Shown: one piece after another, positions 1 to 10,146 of the stretch
Layout: each line of letters opens with the position of its first letter
Position numbering within the stretch: position 1 is the first letter of the stretch
Source: Parascedosporium putredinis
Lineage: Eukaryota > Ascomycota > Sordariomycetes > Microascales > Microascaceae
Assembly (NCBI GenBank): GCA_949357655.1
Contig: CASHTG010000021.1
Coordinates: 1,054,001 to 1,118,000, forward strand
DNA: 64,000 bases
Reading direction: 5' to 3'
Position numbers and translations under genes: made by a program
The notes under the pieces: model-generated
What the model was told of the DNA's origin: nothing
What the model saw: only the letters and a program-made list of their open reading frames with translations
Database searches by the model: none

Positions 1-2
1 CG

Positions 3-377
3 GAAGCTCAGAGGGACACGCGCGAAGTCATCCAGGCGGCCGGAGACGCCTACCTCGACAGCTGGGGCGACGGATCCGTATCGGTACCGTACGGCACCCC
101 GTGCGCCCGGCTCGAGGGCGGCATTTACACCGGCCAGAGCAACGCCAACGGCAACACGTGCAAGATGCCCGAGTTCCCCAAGCCTTTCTCGGCCGGCAAC
201 CGCCGCTACGTCATCGACGAGGAGCTCGGTGCGGTGGACATCTTCAACGATTTCCCCTTTATCGACAAGACCAGGCCGGATGGGACGCCAAGCACCAATT
301 TCTTGCGCGTCGAGGGAGGGAAAATTCGGTATATCCACGAGACGACGGTCTGTGGGACCAAGAATTGTGGGAGGTGA
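3..377 (+). CDS. DUF8021-domain protein, C-terminal part (5' end outside window)
   Basis: The frame is open from base 3 to a TGA at 375-377, about 124 residues. It carries an AGDAYLDSW segment, then GTPCARLEGGIYTG, then NRRYVIDEELGAVDIF and a C-terminal FLRVEGGKIRYIHE block followed by two Cys (VCGTKNC). This order matches the C-terminal half of DUF8021, a family of secreted or surface-associated ascomycete proteins of unknown function; the paired cysteines suit an extracellular protein. The N-terminus is cut by the window edge, so signal peptide and length cannot be judged. No frameshift is seen. The family assignment is by motif recollection; the function is unknown. Confidence 0.7.
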   Translation, partial: EAQRDTREVIQAAGDAYLDSWGDGSVSVPYGTPCARLEGGIYTGQSNANGNTCKMPEFPKPFSAGNRRYVIDEELGAVDIFNDFPFIDKTRPDGTPSTNFLRVEGGKIRYIHETTVCGTKNCGR

Positions 378-2133
378 GGCGGCGGCGAAATTATTCCTAG
401 CGATTGTCGATTATTTGAGGGTAGTGCATCGACAAAATTATCTTCAATGTTGTGTGTAGCGGTTGTTAAGCATGGACAACAGCCCCCGTCTTGTAGTTAG
501 GTGAATAGCGATATGTATTTGCAAATGGTGTAAAGTGGCGTTCGGTGATTATTGTCCGGTCCTCTCTGACAAGCTTTGCCAAGGCGGGAGGGAGTAATCA
601 ACAATAATATCGGGATCGTGAGCCCCTGGCACGAACCGCCAAGACGACATCTATTTCTAATCTCGTCGCCGAGCCTCCACCTTGGCACCCCGCCATTGAC
701 ATTCGACATCGATTGCGCTGTGGCGTGCTTGGCAGGCTTACCCCCGCGCTCTAAAATTCCCGACATCAAAACGGTGCTTGGCGGTCCGTCGTTATCTTTT
801 GGGGGATCGTGGTCTCGTCTGGCGGCTTGCGTTCACGGACGAGCGACCTGGGCCTTGTCGACCAGGTGGCTGGCACAATGCGAGCATCTTGAGGAAGAAA
901 GAAGCAGAAAACGGGACCGGGGCCGTTCTAGAATGATGGCATTCTATCGTTCGCCCTCCCACGTGCGGCGGTCGAAGGGTGAAGGTAACGAATGTCGAGG
1001 ATGTTCCTCTGCTTCAATCACTGTAAACAACAACGTTCGGTCTCGAATGGACGGTCGGAAAGCTAGCTTGGTCCGCTGCTCGTGCATACTTCGTAGAAAG
1101 CCTAATCGAATGTATTTTGTCAATCCTCAAAGATTTCGTAACTCAAAACTGTCATCCAGCGGTCCCTCCATAGCAAGGTCGCTAGTCACAAAGGAGGAAT
1201 AAGCTTAAAATATGTCTGTTTTCGGAGTGCTAGTCTAGACTATGTATCACGGGATGGGGAAAGAAAATAAACCAAGTAAATTCTCCAAAACTTCATTTGC
1301 AATTTTGTGATCCTCGCATAGTGCGGCAGGCTCGTAATTCCCCGGAGCTAGACGTCCAAGTCCCGCCAGACACTGGCTTTCTCGGATCGGCGCCTCTCTT
1401 TCGACCGCTCAGGTGGGTCCGAGACGTGCTCATGGCGATGTCGCCATCGACGCCCCGGAATGTCGCGATTGCGCTGCGAGCGCCCTGATTGGGCCGCGCC
1501 GGAATATCCCAGCACTCCCAGCACGCCCAGCACCCCCGACAACGTGGGATTTTTGGGGCCTGTCCCGTCAGACTGAGTGAGCTCGCTAATAAAGCAAAGA
1601 GAAAGAAAAAAACTTTTGGCCGTGGAGCGGACTGGTGGGTTGGAGCTCCTATCCTGAGCTATGATGCCGTCAGTGGGGGTTCCCCACAAACCAGCCAAGA
1701 ACCCAAGAGCCTGCCTCCGGCCTCTCCCTAGTGACACACGACCGCCGCCACGGCATGCAGATGGGCCCCCCTCAACGGTCATTAGCGTCTGTGTTGGACG
1801 TCCTCGAAGTTGGAGTGGGCCGGACGAGTTTTGTAATCTTCTCCGCGACAACTAGGGTCCCGACTGGGTCGTTGATGGTGCTATCCACCGTGATACATTG
1901 CCGTGTCCGTGATATTGCGTGCGTGACGGTATGGCGGTAGCGAAAATCCCGAGGTGAACGCGCATCTCTTCCCTCGGGGAGGTACATAAAGGAGGAGCTT
2001 GCTCCCCCTCCAATCCCGAGAGTAGGAAAAGAAAAAGAGCTATGCTTGTCCTATCTCTGAAAGTGGAGAGCTCTACCGCGTCGACAAGTCCTTATTCCCC
2101 AAGCTTAGTGATTGAAAAATATCACCCTAAGCC
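378..2133. other. Intergenic region
   Basis: No supported gene. It holds the 3' flank of the DUF8021 gene and the upstream region of the MFS transporter. Open frames here (for example 576-1202 on +) have no recognisable domain. A short 9-bp tandem repeat lies at 1508-1534. Confidence 0.6.
1508..1534. repeat. Short tandem repeat, three 9-bp units
   Basis: Three near-identical CCCAGCACN units in tandem in noncoding DNA upstream of the MFS gene. Confidence 0.7.
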
Positions 2134-4006
2134 ATGGCTACCCAAGAAAAAGTGCCCATCGAGAAGGCGGACGTAGCTCCCGAGGGCACGCCTGGAGATA
2201 TCAGCTCAGATGCGGGCGAGATCGCCGAGACCGTGAACGAAAAGGCTCTGCTGCGCAAGATTGACGGCCATCTTCTACCGGCAGTGGGCTTGCTCTACCT
2301 TTGTCCTTCCTCGACCGGTCTAATGGTAAGGTGCTCCCTTGCAGAAGAAACCGTCTGATCCGTGTTTGCCGGCATGGCTGTTAACCCGGCGAGCTGTGAA
2401 TAGTGGGCAACGCGAGAATTGAAGGCCTAACAAACGACGTCGATATGAGTAAGTAATACATGTTCATGTCACCGTCCCTAGCCGCACAGGAGACGAAACT
2501 TACAATAGTGCGCAGCTGGAAACGAGTATCTTACCGGTCTCACCCTCTACTTTGTTGGTTACGTTATCTTTGAGGTAAGACACGCTGCGTTCGAGCCCCA
2601 TCGCAGTAGACGATTGCGAATCGAATACTAACTTTATGTGCCTCCTGCAGATCCCATGCAACATCATCCTCAAGAAGACGACACCCAGGGTATGGTTGCC
2701 GACCCTAACGATTGCTTGGGGCATCGTCGCCACGCTGATGGGCATCGTCACCAACCTCCCAGGCTTCCTCATCGCTCGTTTCTTCCTCGGCGTCACCGAG
2801 AGCGGCCTGTTCCCGGGCGTGGTGTACTACTTCTCCATGTGGTACAAGCGCAAGGAGAGGCAATTCCGCATCTCCCTCTTCTTCAGCGGCGCCGCCCTTG
2901 CTGGTGCGTTTGGTGGCCTCCTTGCTTACGGTATAGGGCACATGCGCGGAATCGTCTGGGAGAACGGCTGGAGATGGATCTTTATCCTGGTTCGTACCTG
3001 TCCACGCCCTTTATGGAAGAGATGTCTATTGCAAAACATCTTTGACTAACTCTTTTCTTCCCTGGATGAATAGGAAGGTATTCTCACAGTAGTGGTCGCT
3101 GTGGCCGCGTACTGGTTTATCCAAAACTACCCGGATACCGCCACCTTTATTACCGACAAGGAGCGGCTCTTTATTCGGGACCGCCTTGCCTCGGACAGCG
3201 ATGCCACCCTTGATGAAAGTTTCACATGGGATAACGTTATCGCGGCGCTCAAGGATCCCAAGTGCTGGCTCTACGGCCTGGGCTTCCATACAACCAGTCT
3301 CCCCCTTTACACCTTTTCCCTGTTCCTGGTAGGTTCAACCTTGGATCTCCTCCCCGCCTCTTATATGGACACCTCCCGGGAAAAGCCCTATAACCCTTCA
3401 TGCCTCTAACGCCATACCTAGCCTTCCATCATCGCCAATCTCGGCTACAAAGCTGCCATCGCACAGCTTCTCACCGTGCCCCCTACGCCTTCGCATTCAT
3501 CACGACCCTCACCACCGCCGTCGTGTCCGAAAGAGTCGGCCGCCGCGCCCCTTCATCATGGGATCCTCCCTCTTCGCCATCATCGGCTACGCGATTTTGC
3601 TGAGCAACAAGGATCCCGTGGGCAGGCCGGGCGTGTCCTACGCGGGTACGTTTTCGCCGCCGGCGGCATTTTCCCCGCGGTCGCGCTCGTGCTGTCCTGG
3701 CCGGCCATCAACATCTCGGGCCAGACCAAGAGGGCGGTCGGCAACGCCATGCAGATCAGCATCGGTAACCTGGGCGCCGTGCTGGGCACCCAGCTCTACC
3801 GCGCCAACGACGGGCCGCGGTACATTGTTGGCCACTCCTTTGCCCTAGCCTACCTTTTCGGTAACATCGTCGTCGCGGGTCTCTTGTGGTGGGTGTTGAA
3901 ACGGGAGAATGAGCGGCGGGCGGAGATTACTGCCGAGGTCAAGGCTGTCGGGGAGCTGGACGACTGGACCGGGGATGCCGATCCCCGCTGGCGATTCGAG
4001 TATTAA
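2134..4006 (+). CDS. MFS transporter, allantoate permease / Dal5 (anion:cation symporter) type
   Basis: Predicted plasma-membrane uptake carrier for a small organic anion such as allantoate, nicotinate or a vitamin; the substrate cannot be read from sequence. Six exons fit: 2134-2325, 2404-2448, 2516-2574, 2651-2989, 3074-3328 and 3422-4006, about 492 residues, normal for the family. Signature pieces are LLRKIDGHLLP, SFLDRSN in TM1, TGLTLYFVGYVIFEIPCN, GWRWIF and a TKRAVGNAMQ block near the end. Acidic/amphipathic residues 1-50 are cytosolic. One base is missing at about 2300 (T run), and at about 3481 (C run), 3549 (C run) and 3652 (T run); with these restored all exon phases agree. The breaks look technical rather than biological. 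Start chosen at the first ATG before the conserved LLRKID segment. Confidence 0.85.
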
Positions 4007-4690
4007 TTGTAGGAATTGTATCCTTCGGACGAGTATGCCGCAAACCTTTTGGTTTCGGACATTTCGTGGCACAAGCCCAGAGATGCATTGGGTATAGTGT
4101 CTGTGGATACTACAGCCCGAGAGATATCATGGTTCTACGAGTGGCATAAATCTCGTCAAATAAATCCATGTACCCATTCCGTTATATTCATGAAATAATA
4201 CCAATACGATCCCCATCTAAGCCGTACACTCCAGGTTGAAGTTACAAGTAGGCATGCCAACCTAGGTCTATCCTGGTGACACCTCCCGAGTCGGTGAGGA
4301 ACGCTCGGGACTACATGTATACATGTAAGTTTGTGGTGAAGACGATACATATCAATGAAACACCCCATGATAAATCAATTGCCCTTTGAAACCCGCAAGC
4401 CCTTTCTTCCCCTCGAGGAAAAGAACAACAAAAGAGGAAAAATGCAATTACCCTTGCCAACACCTCCAACACCTCGACTGATCACATTCGCCCCCAAGTA
4501 TCGTGTATTGCATCATCGCATGTGGTCTTTGTGTCTATTGTCCAGCACGTTGGTAAGGGTTTGTCTCTCCCATGGCCCACATGGCTCAAGTACTCTTATG
4601 GTACACAGAGTCGTGAAGCCTTCAATATGAAAGCATCCCTCCAGACAAGCCGAGCGCCTCCGTAGAAGGCGGGCGGCAATGCGATGACGG
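4007..4690. other. Intergenic region between converging genes
   Basis: 3' flanks of the MFS transporter (+) and the small membrane protein (-). No gene or notable repeat seen. Confidence 0.6.
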
Positions 4691-5113
4691 TTAATACCGC
4701 TGACGGCTTCGGCTGCGGCTATGATGGCGGCTGCCGCGACTGGGGTACCGGGCCTCGCTCATGTATACTTGACTCGGCGACCGCACCCTGACGGTGGTGC
4801 TGTGGCTTCGGCCCCGGCGATGGTGATGGTGGTGCCTTGGGCGGGATCGCGACGTCTCCTCCGTGTAGTAGTGCCTCTCGGCGGGCGGCGGGGCTCGCTT
4901 CGGCCGGGTCAGGGAGTAGATGAGCCAGCAGATGAGGATGAAGCCTAGAATAGAGCCAATCACGATGCCGGCTATCGCACCGCCACTGAGGGTCGCACCG
5001 CCTCCGGCCTTGACCTCAGTATCGACGGGTTGGGCAATGACTGTGATGGTCTCGGCGCGGCGCAGGACGCCGGTCGCGGGGAGGGCAACCGTTAATGATG
5101 GTAGGGTCGGCAT
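4691..5113 (-). CDS. Small single-pass membrane protein with His/Arg/Ser-rich cytosolic tail
   Basis: 140 residues, intronless and unbroken. A Ser/Thr/Val-rich N-terminal part of about 40 residues is followed by a glycine-rich lead-in (GGGATLSGGAIAG) and one transmembrane segment at about residues 48-67 (IVIGSILGFILICWLIY). A basic RPKR stop-transfer follows, then a tail with five consecutive His, RS dipeptides and an SRSRSRQRY end. The layout resembles fungal mid-length type I membrane proteins of the wall-sensor (Wsc/Mid2-like) shape, but there is no WSC domain or long Ser/Thr rod. I do not recognise a specific family. The start at 5113 was chosen because upstream in-frame sequence is low-complexity and overlaps an (AT)n promoter repeat. 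Weak hydrophobicity near residues 5-15 could be a signal sequence. Function unknown. Confidence 0.6.
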   Translation of the reverse strand: MPTLPSLTVALPATGVLRRAETITVIAQPVDTEVKAGGGATLSGGAIAGIVIGSILGFILICWLIYSLTRPKRAPPPAERHYYTEETSRSRPRHHHHHRRGRSHSTTVRVRSPSQVYMSEARYPSRGSRHHSRSRSRQRY

Positions 5114-6504
5114 TTTGCTTGACGTGGAATCCGACAAGGATTTCCAACGATGAGTATGAGTTGTATGGGCGGGAAGGGTGGAAGGGTGGAGGGAGGGCGG
5201 CAAATCGACGGGAACTGTATGTCTCAGAGCGGAAGGGCCAAAGTCTTGGTGTCGACGTCTGGCGGATGGCTGCAATGCTGCATATATATATATATATGCT
5301 CGATGTTTAGGATATTTCCAGGGTCTGTCGGATGCACGACCAACAACCGCTAATAACAAATGGGTGAATCCTGGCGAGTGGCAATAGCAAAGGAAGAAGC
5401 GAGAAACGAAAAGTCCATGATGGAGAAAAGAGAACATTCTGCAATATATGTATTTATTATTCCAGACTGCGAATTCTTCCCAGCTGCCCACGCAGCGGGG
5501 AGGGGATGCTCCGGCCGACGGGCAAGTCGGGGCGGGCGTGGTGCTGGCCTCGATTGTTGGTTCTCGGTGCTGCACCATGGCGTCATGATGTTCACAATCG
5601 GCCGGCCCCACCCCAGCTCGGCCAACTTCCAAGTATTCGGACAACGAAAAATGCTACCACAGCCTCCCCTCTCGAGCTCGGACTGGCAAAGACTAGGTCG
5701 TAGAGCTGTCAGGGCCCAAACGGGGCTCGAATATTTCGTCATGCACCCTTTGAAAGGAAGAGGACGCCCGTGGTTTTATTCGCCAATTGGCTGGCTGTGG
5801 CCCTCGCCGGGATCTTGTCCTGCTTCAGCGCGTCCTGCTTTTCATCGTCCAGCTCCTCCGAGCAAAAACCCCGCCGCCCAAGCATAGAGAGGTATATTCA
5901 ATCCCAGATGCCGGTTTCAACTTGTCCCCCGCCAGAAAAATCGGGGTTTTACCGGATTGACTCCTCCGGTTGTACCTCGTGGGGTTGAAGCATGCGGAAT
6001 AAATTGCAAAAGACGGGCGATCTTTTCGATTTATATTAATGCACTCGCCAGTCTTCGTCGTAGATCACTTAATTCATCACGTCTTCTCAGGGTCTCGGGT
6101 CTTGCGCCTGAATACATCAGTGTTCACGAGCACTGGTTCCGACTATTCGCGGCTGAAGAGGACTGACTAGCTTGAGTTGGCGATCGAGACCAATGTCAGG
6201 CATCTCCAGCACCTTGAGGAACGAGCTAGTCCAGGAACTCCGCTTTTTGGCATGTAGCACCTACGTCAATGTATCGTCGCGATCCCCTTTTGTTTCTCCA
6301 GGGGCCTTGAGAGCTTCCACTGTGTAATACTTGGAAAAGAATTTTCCGTTGAATTCAATTCGAGGGTTTGGTCACCGTGGCCCAACTCGTGGCTAATGAG
6401 AACACTGAAGAATTTGATGAACACTACATCTATGCATGGATGGATGTATTCCTCAACTACCACCAGCTCCAAGCCATACATGGATCTATAGATAAGATTA
6501 TCCA
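5114..6504. other. Intergenic region
   Basis: Upstream region of the small membrane protein and 3' flank of the VOC-fold gene. It contains the (AT)8 run at 5282-5297. No supported gene; a minus-strand open frame that extends upstream from the membrane protein to 5644 is low-complexity and not conserved-looking. Confidence 0.55.
5282..5297. repeat. (AT)8 microsatellite
   Basis: Eight AT units about 170 bp upstream of the start at 5113 on the minus strand; it could double as a TATA-like promoter element. Confidence 0.8.
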
Positions 6505-7037
6505 TCACCCTTCAAACGCACTCGTCAGAGCTTTGATATCAAACTTCTTGTGCTTGTACATTTCTGCCGTAACCCTCTGACCTTTTCAGGGTCGCCGCAC
6601 GTCATGTACTTCTCCGTCAGTACCCTCGGAATCACTTGCCAGGTGACTCCGAACTTGTCCGCGAGCCAACCGCACTCCTGCTTGGAGACGTCGCCGCCCT
6701 CGGAGAGCTTCTCCCAAAAGTGATCCACCTCGTCCTGGTCTTCGCAAAAGATTTGAAACGAAACGGCGGCGTTGAATCCCCACCCTTGGTCGCCGCCGTT
6801 CAGCCCCACGAACCGTTGGCCCCGCAGGTCGAAGTCGACCACCATGACGGATCCCGGCTCCGCCCCGTGGCAGAGAGCCGGGTCCTCGGGGAAGCGCTGG
6901 GTGTGGTGGATGCTGGATTTTGGGCCCGATGCGGGTTGGCCCGGGGCCGAGTTGAAAATGGAAGTGTAATGCTCCGCTGCATCCATTGCGTCTTTGTTGT
7001 TGAACCAGAGGCAGGTTGAGAGTTTGTTCAGAGACAT
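6505..7037 (-). CDS. PhnB-like / 3-demethylubiquinone methyltransferase-fold (VOC superfamily) protein
   Basis: About 177 residues, intronless. The protein opens MSLNKLSTCLWFNNKDAMDA, followed by HYTSIFNSA, VMVVDFDLRGQRFVGLNGG, FNAAVSFQIFCEDQDEVDHFW, a CGWLADKFGVTWQVIPRVL block and a DPEKV segment. This order is typical of the bacterial-like PhnB / glyoxalase-related single-domain enzymes, cytosolic, without a demonstrated substrate in fungi. The last 23 codons need one missing base at about 6575-6578; in the shifted frame the C-terminus reads RVTAEMYKHKKFDIKAL and ends at a TGA at 6505-6507, as the family does, while the unshifted frame gives an unrelated end at 6525. Neighbours give no pathway clue. 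Confidence 0.8.
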
Positions 7038-7863
7038 GATGCCGGTGAAATTTAGGGTTTGACGCTGATGGGATGATTATGTGCAGATCAAGTTGGTAAC
7101 GTTTTTGAAAAAGCTGCTGATGGCCTGGTGACTATTGACACGATGAAGGGAAATAGATAAAGAGCAGAGAAAAAGAGGATTACTCCGGCTTTTAATAATG
7201 TTTTCTGTCGACTCGCTTCTGATGCTTCGAAAACTCGTCGAGAAAACTAGGATGCATCAATCACTTCCCAACGCAACTGGCACGCATGCTGACCTGGTAG
7301 ATTGATGCCTGGGGCTGATCACTAATCTGGATCACAAACTCTCATCACCATCAATATTATTCCTCGCTTGGTCCCTGCAATGGAGCGAATCATCCAGAGG
7401 CGGCCGGATCAGGAGGCGGTCGAGTTTTGGGCATGTGCGAGCACCGTGAGTGGCACTGCCGACGCTCCACGCCCAAGTGCACGACGCCGTGAACGCCACA
7501 TCGAGAACCGATTCGGTTCGAACAAATCATATCCCTGGAGGTCTCCGCGCACTGCAACTGAGGCGCATCAATCCATCACTCAACGGAGAGGTACTCGACA
7601 AGGCACCCACGTCTTTCAGAATTAGTTCAAGGCTTAATTTTATTACAGTTACTTTTATTGTCGGACTAGGCGAATATTGTCATGGCAAATTTGGTTTGCG
7701 GAGAAGAGAAGAGAGACTGACGGAGTGGAAAAGGACGTTTCATGAAATACATATCTATGAACAAAAGAAAATCTTGAGCTTGGGTGAGAGTGGGTTTGCA
7801 AAGGTTCGGTAATAGGACAAGAGGGATAGGGAACAAAGCAACCCCTCTCAGGAGAGGAGAGAA
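7038..7863. other. Intergenic region
   Basis: Promoter side of the VOC-fold gene and 3' flank of the monocarboxylate-type transporter. No gene or repeat supported. Confidence 0.6.
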
Positions 7864-9281
7864 TCAGATTAGGGCGAGCATGCCCTTCCCAGTGGCCTTC
7901 TTGGCGAACAGGACAAGGATCCCGCCAAAGAGACACATGGCGCCGCTGAACATGGCGACTTCAAAGTACCCGTGATACCGGTCCATCAGCATCCCGTTGA
8001 AGGGGGCCCTATCAACGCCGCGATCGAGGAAATCGACAAGGCCATGCCCATCCAAGTACCCAGGTCCCTCGGATCCTTTGGACACACCGACACCGCGGCG
8101 GACGCCCCCGAAATGATCATGCCCGAGGTCAACCCAAAGAAGACGGCATAGACAACGATTCCGGCGGTGCCGGTGACCTCGTTAAAGCAGAAGATGACGA
8201 TTCCGTTGACGAGACCGGCGATGGCCAAGATGTTGACCCTTCCAAACTTATCGGCCAGGATGCCGGGAACGATGCGGCCAAACGTCGATGCGCCGTTGAG
8301 GATGGCGAGCATGTACGAGGCCAAGTTGGCGTTTATGCCGCGGTGGACGGCGTACGAGGAAGGTAAAACAGCGGGGTAAACATGCCGACGAAGATGAAGA
8401 AGATGGCCGCGATCAGGAGCACGTAGGTGCGGTCCTTGAACGGTGCGGTCAGGAACCAGGGGCTGTTGCTGGGCGGCAACCGCGCCTTGATGGTGAAGAT
8501 GGCGAAGATGAGGAAAGGAAGCATGATGAAGCCGATGATGCGCACCGACCAGCCGAAGCCGAGGGAGCTCCGGAGCATCTTGGACAAGATGATGGGCATG
8601 ACAATACCGCCAATGGAGGATCCGGACACGGTGAGTCCGAGGGCGGCGGCTCGCTTCTTGTCGAAGAACTGTGAGACGGCCGTCATGGCGGGGAATACCA
8701 TCAGGCCCATGCCGAGGCCGAGCAAGAGGCCCTGGGCGAGCATGAACTGCCAGTACTCTTTGCAGAGACTGGTCATCATGATGGCGAAGACGAAGATGAT
8801 GGCTCCTGGCCGAATCACCTATGAAGGGAAGCTATGTTAGAGCAGGACAACAATAAACCGGGGGAAGAAGAACAAGGTGGAGCGCAAGAGTAAAAGGAAA
8901 AAGAAAAAGAAAACAGAGGAAATTTTACCCAGGCGCCATATTTATCAAAGATGGGTCCAGCTATAGAACCGGCAAAGAACTGAAGAAAGACGTTGAGCGA
9001 ACCAATCCAAGCAATCCTATCGGCCGATTCGTGTTGTAGCTGATGGCTCATGTAGTACTCTTGGAAGACGCCAAACGAGTTGGCGAAGCCGAGCGCGCAG
9101 AAAAAGATGAAAGCGCCCCCGTCGCCACAAGCCACGCCTCGAGGCCGCCGTCCGGGGCTTTTTCGAGGTGTGCCCAGGGTACGCCTTCGCCCCCTTCAGT
9201 TTCTGCGGCCGAGTCGGTGCTGCCGGCTTTCGGGGGCAGCTTTTCGTCGGCATAGGCCGGTTTGGTGTCAGGGTTCTCCAT
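7864..9281 (-). CDS. MFS transporter, monocarboxylate (MCT/Mch) type
   Basis: Predicted plasma-membrane carrier of about 436 residues for monocarboxylates or related small molecules; some fungal relatives (Mch5) carry riboflavin. Two exons: 8929-9281 and 7864-8818, with a 110-bp intron. The hallmark PDGGLEAW precedes TM1, followed by FANSFGVFQEYY, GPIFDKYGAW, GLGMGLMVFPAM, SQFFDKKRAAALGL, a long central cytosolic loop and a second half with GRIVPGILADKFGR. Missing single bases are inferred at 9116-9120 (C run on +), about 8357, and 8002-8006 (G run on +); after correction both exons close in frame. It is divergent from the Zn2Cys6 regulator that starts 865 bp away, a common arrangement for a regulator and its target transporter. 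Confidence 0.85.
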
Positions 9282-10146
9282 TGCGGGATGAGGTTGCCGC
9301 GGATGGGGCGGAAGAAGGCAAAGATACGACGGTGATCTGGAGAATCACTAAGAATTCGCGGAGGTGAACGAGACGAGATGCTGCTCTCGTGTAAGGTGAG
9401 GAGGATTACATTCACACTAGACAGACCTTGAGGTGGCGCGCTATGCAACATGGGGTTGGACAAAAGAAGCTGATTCCAGGAAAATATATACTACATAGAC
9501 ATCCCCCCGCAGCTCTTCTGCATAGCGGACGTTATTGTGGCCCGCGTCTGAATTCTCCGACCAAGTCAAGGTCTCGAGGCGGGCATCGGAGATGACACGT
9601 TCGGAGGCGGCTTCCTGGCGGCTTCCTGGCGGCCATAAGGGCCCACTGGTAGGGCTGGGGGGACGAGTCACCATCGAGTATAACGTGCCATTCGAAAAAC
9701 CGACATTTATCGGCGATACGAAATACGCAATTCGTCGCATTTGCGGCAGCAATTTGGGTGTAGGTCTGACGGACCGGTTTCGGATTGGTAAGGCGTTGCT
9801 CGGTCTCGGGAAATTCGGCCAATCACACCAAAGACCGAACCGAGTCGCTTGTCCGTCCTTCGGATTTAAGTACCAGTCCACGTCTCAATGGTTGCTCGTC
9901 TCGCGTCTCCCAACTGCATTGCATGTCTTCCGTCCCCTTGCTTGGCCGTCGAGTATTCACGCCGAAAAACCTTGTCGGACTAAATCTCTTTTTTGCCCTT
10001 GTTTGTTGTTCCAGGGGTCGCAGCCGAAATCAGCCGACTTTTCTTTTTTCTTTTTCTGTTTTGCGCATTTTAGCCCCCATACCAATCATTGCGTCCAAAC
10101 CTGCATCCCACTTTGTCTCTGGGCCCCCGAGATCCAGATCGTCTCC
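9282..10146. promoter_or_regulatory. Divergent promoter region between transporter and Zn2Cys6 regulator
   Basis: 865 bp separating the two start codons. It contains several CGG triplets (for example around 9770-9785), the half-site type bound by Zn2Cys6 proteins, but no spacing was validated. Pyrimidine-rich sequence at 10010-10080 probably belongs to the regulator's leader. Confidence 0.4.

Noticed and set aside
576..1202. 208-residue plus-strand open frame
   Set aside because: Basic, compositionally odd, no domain, no splice support.
2134..4006. Calling the frame-broken genes pseudogenes
   Set aside because: Breaks are nearly all one base in homopolymers, in many unrelated genes, and catalytic motifs remain intact.
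5114..5644. Upstream in-frame extension of the small membrane protein
   Set aside because: Low-complexity and runs over the (AT)8 repeat; the internal Met at 5113 gives a more sensible protein.
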